From Desulfobacterales bacterium (GTDB lineage Bacteria; Desulfobacterota; Desulfobacteria; Desulfobacterales; UBA11574): 41,230 nucleotides of DNA. The position numbers were made by a program, and so were the translations under genes. The stretch lies in the NCBI GenBank assembly GCA_030145345.1, contig JAQYVT010000017.1, positions 1 to 41,230 on the forward strand, read 5' to 3'. The notes under the pieces are model-generated. The model ran no database searches. It was not told the DNA's origin and worked only from the letters and a program-made list of their open reading frames with translations. Within the stretch, counting starts at the first letter, position 1, and each line of letters opens with the position of its first letter. Below are positions 8,505 to 18,600 of the stretch, piece by piece.

Positions 8505-9311
8505 ATGAAAAAAGTGGTTGGAATAAGATTCAAGCCGGCCGGGAAAATTTATGATTTTGACAGTGGTGCCTTTGTGCTCAATTACGGGAATCATGTGATT
8601 GTTGAAACCGAACAGGGGCTCGGTTTGGGAATGGTTGTCACGCCGCCGGTGCTATACGAAGGATCTGCAGCAAGCCGATCCGGCAAGCCCCTGAAGAAGG
8701 TGTTCCGTCTTGCGAGCCAGGATGACTTTCGTCAAAAAGAAAATAATTTGGCAACGGAAAAAAAAGCCCACGCCTATTGCTTGAAATGCATTCGGGAACT
8801 GGGTCTTAAAATGAACCTTTTTGCCGTTGAAAGCGCCTTTGATGCCGGCAAATTGACGTTTTTTTTCACATCTGACGGTCGTGTCGATTTCAGGCAGCTT
8901 GTAAAGATGCTGGTTAAAAAATTCGGTGTCAGAGTCGAGATGAGACAGGTCGGAATACGAAACCAGGCGAAAATGTGCGGCGGTATCGGACGGTGCGGGC
9001 GTGAAATATGTTGCTCGGCATTTATTGAGAAATTCGGGCCGGTTTCCATACGAATGGCCAAAGATCAAGGATTGTCATTGAATCCCACAAAAATTTCGGG
9101 ACAGTGTGGCCGACTCATGTGTTGTCTGACCTTTGAATGTGAAACGTACCAGTCGGTCCGGAAAAAATTCCCGAAAATCGGTGCCGCGGTAAAGACCAAA
9201 AGCGGGAAGGGGAAAGTGATACGCCATAACGCGATATTTGATCGCATCGCTGTTCGTTTAGAAGACGGACAGGAGATAGAAGCCGGGATTGATGAGATAA
9301 TCCGGGAATGA
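8505..9311 (+). CDS. PSP1-domain protein (RicT/YaaT-like)
   Basis: A 268-residue PSP1-domain protein. The distinctive part is a cysteine-rich segment, MCGGIGRCGREICCSAFI, followed by GQCGRLMCCLTFE. In Bacillus RicT these cysteines help bind Fe-S clusters in the RicA–RicF–RicT complex that affects RNA maturation and phosphorelay signalling. No RicA/RicF partners are visible here, so the complex is not implied. The start is ATG 8505, with only an A-rich upstream sequence as ribosome site. The stop overlaps the earliest possible metG start, and the holB–PSP1–metG order is conserved. The family call is firm; the molecular role in this organism is unknown. Confidence 0.9.
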   Translation: MKKVVGIRFKPAGKIYDFDSGAFVLNYGNHVIVETEQGLGLGMVVTPPVLYEGSAASRSGKPLKKVFRLASQDDFRQKENNLATEKKAHAYCLKCIRELGLKMNLFAVESAFDAGKLTFFFTSDGRVDFRQLVKMLVKKFGVRVEMRQVGIRNQAKMCGGIGRCGREICCSAFIEKFGPVSIRMAKDQGLSLNPTKISGQCGRLMCCLTFECETYQSVRKKFPKIGAAVKTKSGKGKVIRHNAIFDRIAVRLEDGQEIEAGIDEIIRE

Positions 9312-9337
9312 GACCTTTGAAAAGATTAAGGAAAAAA

Positions 9338-11260
9338 ATGTTTAAACCCTTTTATATCACAACACCGATATATTATGTTAACGCCCGGCCCCATCTGGGG
9401 CACGCATATACGACGATTGTGGCAGATGTTGCCCGTCGGTTTCATTCAATGCGTGGACAAGAGACGTTCTTTTTGACCGGTACGGACGAGCATGGCGACA
9501 AGGTGGTGCGCTCTGCCAAAAAGGAGGGGTTGAGCCCCCGGACCTATGTAGACCAGATCAGTGGGCTGTTCAGGTCCCTTTGGCCCGAGCTGAATATCCA
9601 ATACAATTATTTTATCCGCACCACGGATGTATCCCACATATCCATCGTCGAAGAAATAATGCAAAAAATCTACGATGCAGGGGATATCTATTTTAGTGAA
9701 TACGAAGGGCTTTACTGTTTTGGATGCGAGCGTTTCTACACAGCGCGGGAGCTGGTTGACGGCAAATGCCCGGACCATGAAACAGCGCCGGAAATCATCA
9801 AAGAATCCAACTACTTTTTTAAGATGGGCCGGTATCAGAACTGGCTGATCGATCATATAAAAAACAATCCTGACTTCATAACTCCCGAGCGTTATAAAAA
9901 CGAAGTGTTATCGTTTCTCAAAGAACCCCTTGAAGATCTTTGCATATCCAGGCCCAAAACGCGTCTTAAGTGGGGAATTACGCTCCCCTTTGATGAAAAC
10001 TATGTCACCTATGTATGGTTTGATGCCCTCTTGAACTATGTTTCGGCCCTGGGATACCCCGATGGCGATCTATTCAAGACATACTGGCCCAATGCCCGGC
10101 ACGTTGTGGGCAAGGATATCTTAAAACCCCATGGTATTTATTGGCCCATTATGCTCAAGGCTGCCGGAATTCCCGAGTACCAGCAGCTTCATGTCCACGG
10201 ATACTGGAATGTCGATCAAAGTAAAATGTCAAAAAGTATCGGGAATGTGGTGGAACCGCTTCAACTCAAAAATGTTTACGGCCTTGATGCATTTCGATTT
10301 TTTCTCATGCGGGATATGGTTTTCGGACTCGACTCCAACTTCAGTGAAGCCGCACTGGTTCAACGGATCAATTCTGATCTTGCCAACGATCTTGGCAATC
10401 TGTTCAGCAGAATTCTGACCATGGCCATAAAATATTTCTCCGGAGTCGTTCCACAAATCGATGCCAAAGTGGAAAGAGAGTTTGAGCTGGGCCTGGATTC
10501 CGAAGCACTGAAAGCCATCACCGAATTCGAAAACCATATGGAAACATTTGTCTTTCATAAGGCGCTGATGGCCATCTGGGAACTCATCAGCCATATGAAC
10601 AAATATATCGATCTGACGACACCCTGGGTGCTGGCAAAGAAAAAATCGAGCCGGAAACAGCTTGAAGTTGTAATTTATAACCTTCTTGAAGCGCTAAGGA
10701 TCATATCCGGACTCATCTATCCCATAATGCCGGATACGGCCAAGACCATGCAAAAACATCTGGGTCTGGATCCGGAAAAACCGTTTTATCATTTAGAGAT
10801 CCTCAAAAGATGGAAATCCCTGGCACCGGGGACCAAGCTCCTCAAATCGGTGGCACTTTTCCCAAGAATAGACCTAAAAGAGGATCAAACCTCATCGCAG
10901 ACAAAAAGGGAATCAGGTGCCGATATGCCTGCAGTTAAGCCCGAAATAACCCTCGACACATTCGATAAAATCGATCTCAGGGCTGGGACGGTAATTCATG
11001 CCGAGGCGATCCCCAGAGCCAAAAAAATGTTGAAACTCGAAGTGGATCTGGGAGAAAAAAAGACCATCGTGGCCGGCATATCCGGGTCCTATTCCCCTGA
11101 GGAACTGGTGGGTCGGCAGGTCATTGTGGTGGCCAATCTAAAACCTGCGAAATTGATGGGCATACTGTCCAACGGTATGTTGTTGGCCGCCGTTGAAGGG
11201 GATGATTGCACCATTGCAACCCTGGATAAAAAAGTAAAATCCGGAACACCGATCCGCTGA
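9338..11260 (+). CDS. metG: Methionyl-tRNA synthetase
   Basis: Charges tRNA-Met with methionine. The class I signatures are HLGH at residue 19 and KMSKS at about 296. A zinc knuckle of the CxxC…CxxH type (CFGC … CPDH, near 127–147) resembles the Thermus-type enzyme. After the anticodon-binding helices, a C-terminal tRNA-binding (Trbp111/EMAP-like) domain runs from about 545 to the end (IDLRAGTVIHAEAIPRAKK … SNGMLLAA). ATG 9338 (640 residues) is preferred because AAGGA lies just upstream and the family starts near FYITTPIYYVN. An upstream ATG at 9308 overlaps the PSP1 stop and would add ten basic residues. Confidence 0.96.
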   Translation: MFKPFYITTPIYYVNARPHLGHAYTTIVADVARRFHSMRGQETFFLTGTDEHGDKVVRSAKKEGLSPRTYVDQISGLFRSLWPELNIQYNYFIRTTDVSHISIVEEIMQKIYDAGDIYFSEYEGLYCFGCERFYTARELVDGKCPDHETAPEIIKESNYFFKMGRYQNWLIDHIKNNPDFITPERYKNEVLSFLKEPLEDLCISRPKTRLKWGITLPFDENYVTYVWFDALLNYVSALGYPDGDLFKTYWPNARHVVGKDILKPHGIYWPIMLKAAGIPEYQQLHVHGYWNVDQSKMSKSIGNVVEPLQLKNVYGLDAFRFFLMRDMVFGLDSNFSEAALVQRINSDLANDLGNLFSRILTMAIKYFSGVVPQIDAKVEREFELGLDSEALKAITEFENHMETFVFHKALMAIWELISHMNKYIDLTTPWVLAKKKSSRKQLEVVIYNLLEALRIISGLIYPIMPDTAKTMQKHLGLDPEKPFYHLEILKRWKSLAPGTKLLKSVALFPRIDLKEDQTSSQTKRESGADMPAVKPEITLDTFDKIDLRAGTVIHAEAIPRAKKMLKLEVDLGEKKTIVAGISGSYSPEELVGRQVIVVANLKPAKLMGILSNGMLLAAVEGDDCTIATLDKKVKSGTPIR

Positions 11261-11411
11261 AGTTCGCGCCGGCTCGGGTCTCTGATCGAGCCGTAACGTC
11301 GTAATGGCAGGACGGAATGATGGGCGGCACAAATCCGAAAGCACTTAACTCTCTGTAATTTATAGCTTTAAGAGGCATAGAATTTCAAAAGGCATGGTTA
11401 TCCGTTAAAAA

Positions 11412-12815
11412 ATGATTCACCGCAGCATTAAGACCGAAACAGAGACGCTGGACAGACCGAGCTGGAGAGACTATCAGGCCGGTCTGAAATGGTCTGCTGC
11501 CAAAAAAAAACTCGTCACCGGCATCTTTAAGGTATCGGGGCTTTTTTTTCTGATCCTTGCTGTGGGGTACGGGATCATCAGCGGCCTTGAAGGAACATCA
11601 TTTTCTCATTTGATGACCGATTGTTTTTCTCCATTTAATGGGAAAAAAAGTGATGCCACTTTTAGTCATCTCCGATTAAACGATAAAAAGCACGTTCAGA
11701 ACCTGATCGATGATACATCCTTGGTCAACCTCAAAAATAAACGTATCGATGTTTTTACGAACGGGGGTAGATTCAGTGTGGACACCAGCCTTGATATTCC
11801 CCTGCAGAATTTTATTCTAAAAAAACTCGACACATCCACCGCTCGGTATATTGGAATTGTGGGAATGGATCCGGCCAGCGGCAAAGTTTTATCCATGGTG
11901 AGTTATAATAAAACAGATCCGTCCACCAACGTTTGTGTGGACAGCAGATTTCCTGCAGCGAGTATCTTTAAAATCGTTACTGCATCGGCGGCCATTGAAA
12001 AAAATGGGTTTCGTCCGAGCCATGAATTTAAATACAATGGCATGAAGCACACCCTATACAAATCCCAGCTTAAAAAACAGACCAACAAGTATACCAACCG
12101 GATTTCATTTCAGGATTCGTTCGCACAGTCCGTTAACCCCGTTTTTGGGAAAATCGGTGTCCACTACCTGGGGAAAACCACCCTCGAGGAATATGCTCAA
12201 GCCTTTGGTTTCAATCAAAACATCAATTTTGAGATTCAAGTCGATCCCAGTGCCATCCATCTATCGGACACACCGTATCAGTGGGCGGAAATTGCGTGCG
12301 GGTTCAACCAGGAAACAACCCTCTCTCCCCTCCACGGTGCAATGATGGCGTCTGCCATCGTCAACCAGGGCCGGTTGATGGAACCCGCCATTGTCGTTCG
12401 GATCGTGGACCAAGATGATAAGGTCATTTATCGCAATGCGTCGGTTTCAATGAACCAGGCGATTACCCCAGAGGCATCCAAGACCCTCAATGCGCTGATG
12501 ACCGCAACCATAAGGTCCGGCACCGCCAGAAAGGCTTTCAGAGGATACCGGAAAGATAAGATCCTTTCCAGACTCAATATCGGCGGGAAAACAGGCTCCA
12601 TGGATAACGACACCCACGATGCACGGTATGACTGGTTCGTGGGATTTGCAGAGGAAAAAGGGGGAACGGCCAAAATCGCATTGTCCGTTATCGTCGCCCA
12701 CGAGAAATATATCGGCTTGCGGGCAAGCTATTACGCACGGTCGGCAATGAAAGGCTATTTTGGCAATTATTTCGCCAAAAGCCAAAATCTTGCGTCTAAA
12801 ATTAAGAAAAAGTGA
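11412..12815 (+). CDS. Penicillin-binding transpeptidase, compact, single membrane anchor
   Basis: A 467-residue serine DD-transpeptidase-type protein that would cross-link peptidoglycan. It has one N-terminal membrane segment (about residues 38–58, LVTGIFKVSGLFFLILAVGYG) with the bulk periplasmic. The three active-site motifs are all present: SIFK (Ser184, Lys187), SVN in FAQSVNPVFG, and KTG in IGGKTGS. Only about 125 residues separate the anchor from the catalytic domain, so the dimerisation/pedestal domain usual in class B PBPs is small or missing, and no glycosyltransferase domain is present. It is therefore neither standard FtsI nor PBP2. It follows metG after 150 bp with no sign of an operon. 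The specific role is unknown. Confidence 0.85.
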   Translation: MIHRSIKTETETLDRPSWRDYQAGLKWSAAKKKLVTGIFKVSGLFFLILAVGYGIISGLEGTSFSHLMTDCFSPFNGKKSDATFSHLRLNDKKHVQNLIDDTSLVNLKNKRIDVFTNGGRFSVDTSLDIPLQNFILKKLDTSTARYIGIVGMDPASGKVLSMVSYNKTDPSTNVCVDSRFPAASIFKIVTASAAIEKNGFRPSHEFKYNGMKHTLYKSQLKKQTNKYTNRISFQDSFAQSVNPVFGKIGVHYLGKTTLEEYAQAFGFNQNINFEIQVDPSAIHLSDTPYQWAEIACGFNQETTLSPLHGAMMASAIVNQGRLMEPAIVVRIVDQDDKVIYRNASVSMNQAITPEASKTLNALMTATIRSGTARKAFRGYRKDKILSRLNIGGKTGSMDNDTHDARYDWFVGFAEEKGGTAKIALSVIVAHEKYIGLRASYYARSAMKGYFGNYFAKSQNLASKIKKK

Positions 12816-12894
12816 GGTTCACGTATTCATCGAACACCGCTTCAGATACCATTAAATTTTTACTGAAAAAACTCGTGGATAACGGCGCGTAATA

Positions 12895-12976
12895 AAAGAA
12901 CCCTCCCGGACTATTAATAAATGTTTTTGTTTTTAGAGAAAGTTTCCTCTTGAAATTAAAATGTTCAGGGTTCTTT
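12895..12976. repeat. 10-bp perfect inverted repeat in spacer
   Basis: AAAGAACCCT (12895–12904) and AGGGTTCTTT (12967–12976) are perfect inverted copies 62 bp apart, in the AT-rich spacer between the transpeptidase and kdnA. It could be part of a terminator, a small mobile-element remnant or chance. Nothing else is seen between 12816 and 13085. Confidence 0.3.
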
Positions 12977-13085
12977 CATAGGGATCTGTAATCCACCCGG
13001 ACCGTTTCCAGTATGAAATTTAATCATACCTGAAGCATCTTTGACATGGATTGGTTTTAGAGATTACATATGGAGGAGAGGTATT

Positions 13086-14285
13086 ATGCCGGGGTTTGAA
13101 ATATTTGGTGACGAGGAACGCAAAGAAGTACAGGATGTTCTCGATACGGGTGTATTGTCGCGCTACGGTTTCGATGGTGTCCGAAAAGGGCACTGGAAGG
13201 CAAGAACATTCGAATCGGAGCTGGCAAACCGGGTCGGATCGGGGTATTCTCACCTCTGTTCCAGCGGTACCGCAGCCCTTTGTGTTGCATTGGCGGCATG
13301 CGGGATCGGGGCGGGGGATGAGGTCATTATCCCCCCGTTTACCTTCATCGCCACCGTCGAGGCGGTTATTCTTGCCGGTGCGGTGCCCGTGTTCGGTGAA
13401 ATAGACGAAACACTCTGCCTCGACCCCGGATCCATCGCGTCTGTCATGACCCCCCGAACAAAGGCGGTGCTGCCGGTCCATATGTGCGGTGCCATGGCGC
13501 GGATTGAAGAGATAAAAAATCTCTGCCGTCAAAAGGGGCTCATGTTGATAGAGGACGCCTGCCAGTCCCTGGGGGCCACCTTCAACGGTAAAGCACTGGG
13601 GACCTTCGGCAATATGGGGTGTTTTTCATTCGATTCCGTCAAAACCATTACCTGCGGCGAGGGGGGGGCGGTGGTCACCGACGATAAGGAACTCTATTCC
13701 CTTGCGGATGCATTTGCAGATCACGGCCATGACCACATCGGCAATGATCGGGGTCTCGAAGACCACCCGATTTTGGGAACAAACTTTCGCATCTGTGAAC
13801 TGAATGCCGCCGTCGGACTGGCTCAGCTGAGAAAACTCGATTTCATCCTGGAAAAGCAACGGGCCCATAAAAAAGCCATTAAGGACGCCCTGGCGGCATT
13901 TCCGGAGATCGGCTTCAGAACGCTTCCTGACCCCGAAGGCGACTCGGCAACGTTTTTGTCTTTTTTTCTGCCAGATGAGGCAAAAGCACGGGAAACGGCA
14001 AAGTCTCTGGGTGAGGCCGGCGTTGACGGGTGTTTTTACTGGTTTGATAACAACTGGCATTATCTCCGGCAGTGGCATCATTTGAAAAAGTTTCGTTCCG
14101 TGGCCAGGCTCCCGGTTCAACTTTTCGATCACTGCCCGGACTACGAAAAAATTGAAGTTCCCAAGTCCGACGGCATTATGGGCAGAACCCTATCCATGCT
14201 GATCAAACTGTCCTGGACCCCAGAGGAGCTTTCCCGGCGAATAGAAAAAATGGCGGATGTATTTAAAAAAATGGGTGATGGGTGA
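13086..14285 (+). CDS. kdnA: DegT-family aminotransferase, KdnA-like (8-amino-Kdo synthesis)
   Basis: A PLP aminotransferase of the DegT/DnrJ/EryC1 family, 399 residues. The start ATG 13086 has a strong GGAGGAGAGG site (13071–13080). The N-terminus MPGFEIFGDEER, the HMCGAMA block, IEDACQSLGA and the PLP lysine in FDSVKTITCGEGGA (Lys186) are visible. The next gene is an iron-type alcohol dehydrogenase. In Shewanella, KdnB oxidises C8 of Kdo to the aldehyde and KdnA aminates it from glutamate, giving 8-amino-3,8-dideoxy-octulosonate for the LPS core. Sequence style and pairing fit KdnA well, but a generic sugar aminotransferase is not excluded. The last four residues (MGDG) and the TGA stop are supplied by the tandem repeat that begins at 14273. 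Confidence 0.82.
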   Translation: MPGFEIFGDEERKEVQDVLDTGVLSRYGFDGVRKGHWKARTFESELANRVGSGYSHLCSSGTAALCVALAACGIGAGDEVIIPPFTFIATVEAVILAGAVPVFGEIDETLCLDPGSIASVMTPRTKAVLPVHMCGAMARIEEIKNLCRQKGLMLIEDACQSLGATFNGKALGTFGNMGCFSFDSVKTITCGEGGAVVTDDKELYSLADAFADHGHDHIGNDRGLEDHPILGTNFRICELNAAVGLAQLRKLDFILEKQRAHKKAIKDALAAFPEIGFRTLPDPEGDSATFLSFFLPDEAKARETAKSLGEAGVDGCFYWFDNNWHYLRQWHHLKKFRSVARLPVQLFDHCPDYEKIEVPKSDGIMGRTLSMLIKLSWTPEELSRRIEKMADVFKKMGDG

Positions 14286-14377
14286 TGGGTGATGGGTGAA
14301 GGGTGATGGGTGAAGGGTGATGGGTAATGGGTGATGGGTAATAGGTGATGGGTGATGGGTGATGGGTAATGGGTGAT
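14273..14377 (+). repeat. Tandem repeat: 15 units of 7 bp (GGGTGAT)
   Basis: Fifteen consecutive 7-bp units without indels, consensus GGGTGAT; variants are GGGTGAA, GGGTAAT and AGGTGAT. It starts inside the kdnA-like gene and provides its final codons and stop, then runs through the spacer to kdnB. The first TGA occurs within the second unit, so copy-number change leaves the protein unaltered but changes the spacing to kdnB. Confidence 0.95.
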
Positions 14378-14407
14378 AGGTTGTGGGGGGATCCTTCCGC
14401 ATTTATG

Positions 14408-14427
14408 ACTTTAGTTCACTTTAGGCA
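14408..14427 (-). repeat. Third copy of the TGCCTAAAGT repeat family
   Basis: On the minus strand this reads TGCCTAAAGTGAACTAAAGT, the same unit as the clusters at 846–1000 and 1671–1740. It lies in the spacer before kdnB. Confidence 0.5.
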
Positions 14428-14474
14428 ATTTTTTTGTTCATCCGGGTTGGGTAATTGAAATTAATCGTCTATGA

Positions 14475-15557
<1,083 letters not shown>

Positions 15558-15610
15558 CGGCCGGTAACCCGTAAAATACTTTTTATGGCGTGTAGGAAAT
15601 CGGGAGTTCA

Positions 15611-18600
15611 ATGAATTCAACAGATAAAATATATTTAATTGTCAAACGGTTGTGCAACATCATCCTTAAGGGCCTATTGTGCAACGTCTATTTTGGAAAG
15701 CGCTTGGCCGGTGTGCAGGACCGGGCCATCGTATTTTTCCCATACCATGATAACAGACTCTGCTGCGGGTTGACCGGGATTGTCGCATTTAAACACAAGA
15801 AAACAACAGAGGACCGTATCGATGTCGCTGTTTTGAACCAGATGCTCAAAAAACTCGAAGACCACCGGGTACAGAATTGCAGACAAAATGACCTGTGCTT
15901 TGAGAGCCGTTATCTGGGCGGCAAAGACCATGTGAAGGCGCTGTTGAAGGCGGTCCGTTCGTTAAAGTCAAATGAAACGTTTTACCCTCTATTTGTCAAC
16001 ACCGAGCGCCAAGATGAACTTTCAAAATTTGCCGGCCGCCTGTCTGAAATCATCGAAACGGAATCAAAATTTTTGAGGGATCATTTGGGCCGGCTCCAAT
16101 CGAAAGATGTGGATATTCTGGTCCGGCGTATCGACCATTTAAAAGACGTTGCCTGGTGCCTAACGTCTGAAATTGCCGGCAATATAAAGAAGATTGAACA
16201 TCTTCTGGGATCTGAAAACCAAAATCCCGATAGGGAGGTTGTCAATATCTTCAAACAGATCAATGCCGTGCTGAACAGCATCGACCGCCTCGAGGTGAGG
16301 GGACGCGATTCGGCGGGTGTCTCCATGATGTTCGTTTTGGGGGGTGCAGAGTTTGAGAAGTTCAATGAAACCCTAAAAAAAGCAAATCTTCTTGAACAGT
16401 TAACCGCGCGTTCAGATCAGGACGTCCTCGTCAACTCGGGCATAAACATAAACCAGACCCAAGATGAAAACGGCCAACAGCGTGTGGCTTTGGCTTTGAC
16501 GTATAAAATTGCTGCGGAAGTGGGACGTCTTGGGGACAATATTCGTTTCTTGCGCAAAGAAATCAAAGACGATGGGATCCTGCAAAGATTGGCAGGGTGT
16601 TTACATGAATACCACACCATTTCCGCCCACACCCGGTGGGCTTCTGTGGGTGCCATCACCCAACCCAACTGCCATCCGGTGGATAATGCAAATTTAGGAA
16701 GCCGTGTTCCGGAAGGGGGGATTATCCACGCCTGCCTGAATGGGGATATCGATAATTACCTCGAACTGAAAGAAGAACATGAACGGCAGGGGTGTTTTAC
16801 CCATAAAGATATTACCACCGATACCAAAATCATTCCGCTTCAGATCGGCAAATATATCCAGCAAGGCTTCGATGTGGCGGACGCTTTCCGGAGGGCGGTG
16901 AATGACTTCGAGGGGTCCCATGCCATATCCATGCATACCGATCTTGCCCCCGGAAAGCTTTTCCTGGCCCAAAAAGGGAGCGGTCAGGCCATCTTCGTCG
17001 GGATTGCAGACGATCATTACGTGCCCTCTTCCGAGGTGTATGGATTGGTGGAAGAGACGCCCTTTTTTATTAAGCTGGACGGGGAAAAAGAAGTCGAAGG
17101 CATAGACGGTGTGACCCGGGGACAGATTTTCATCTTGAATCAGGACGCCGGGGGAGGCCTGGACGGAATTAAAGCCATGTATTATGACCGGACGCCCCTG
17201 GCCCTTGGAGAAAAGGACATAAAATATACTGAAATTACGCCAAGGGACATCGACCGCCAGGAATTTCCCCACTATTTTTTAAAAGAAATTTCAGAAGCCC
17301 CGCTTTCCGTTGAGAAGACCTTTCAGAACCGTTGGAAAATCAAAGATGAAAAAGACCAAGACCGTGTGATCACCCTGGATGAAAAGACCTTTCCTGAAAT
17401 ATTGAAAAAAGCCCTGATGGATGAAAAAATCCGACGGATTTTTTTTGTGGGGCAGGGGACTGCCGGAGTGGCTGCACAGGCATGTGCGGACATTTTGAAT
17501 TACTACCTGCACGACCCGTCGTTTTATATCCGTGCATTGAAAGCATCGGAACTGAGCGGATTTCAACTGTGTGACACCGATGACGCAAACAGTATGGCCG
17601 ACGCCCTTGTTATTGCCATCAGCCAGTCCGGTACTACAACAGATACCAATCGTGCCGTCGATATGGTCAAAGAAAGAGGCGCTTACACCATGGCCATTGT
17701 CAACCGCAGGGATTCGGATATTACCTTCAAGGTCGACGGGGTCATGTACACCAGCAGCGGTCGTGATATCGAGATGTCCGTTGCGTCCACAAAGGCGTTC
17801 TATTCTCAGATCGTTGCCGGAGCGATTCTGGGGCTTAAGATTGCAGAACTTAAAGGGCGAAGGCAGAATGATTTTGTTACAGCGGAAATAAAAGAGCTCT
17901 TAAGGCTCCCCGATTGCATGAAAAAAATTCTTTCCATGCACACTAAAATCGGGGAATCGGCCAGAAGGCTTGCAACAACCAAAACTTACTGGGCCGTGGT
18001 CGGCAGCGGCCCCAACAAGGCCTCGGCGGATGAAATCAGAATCAAGCTGAGCGAACTCTGCTATAAGACCATTTCATCCGATTTTATCGAAGATAAAAAA
18101 CACATCGATTTGTCATCAGAACCCCTGATCATTGTGTGTGCCGCCGGCGCCAGGGGTAACGTTATCGGCGATATTATCAAAGATACGGCAATATTTCAGG
18201 CCCATAAAGCGACGCCGGTGGTCATTGCAGATGCGGGTGAAGACCGGTTTGGACCCTATGCGGCGGATGTATTTCATGTTCCCAGGGTCAGCGAACATTT
18301 TTCGCCCATTTTGAACACCCTGGTGGGGCATATCTGGGGGTACTATGCGGCCATGGAAATCAATGAGGGATCACGTTTTCTGTACGAATTCAATAAAGAT
18401 ATTCAGAACACCCTAGATGAGTATGCGAAAAAGGAGATGGACGTTTATGAGCTGGTTCTGGAAAAATCTTTCAGGGAAAAAATCGCCTTTTTCTATAAAG
18501 AATTCAGAAGAAAAAAATCCGCCGGCGCTTTCCCCACGGCCATGGGGCTCGAAGCCGCGTCCGATCTAACCCTTCTGCTTAAATATTTATCGGGCAGGAT

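Noticed and set aside
14190-14402. Open frame on the minus strand encoding a His/Pro/Ser/Thr repeat protein
   Set aside because: It is the reverse translation of the GGGTGAT tandem repeat plus the end of kdnA; no ribosome site or independent support.
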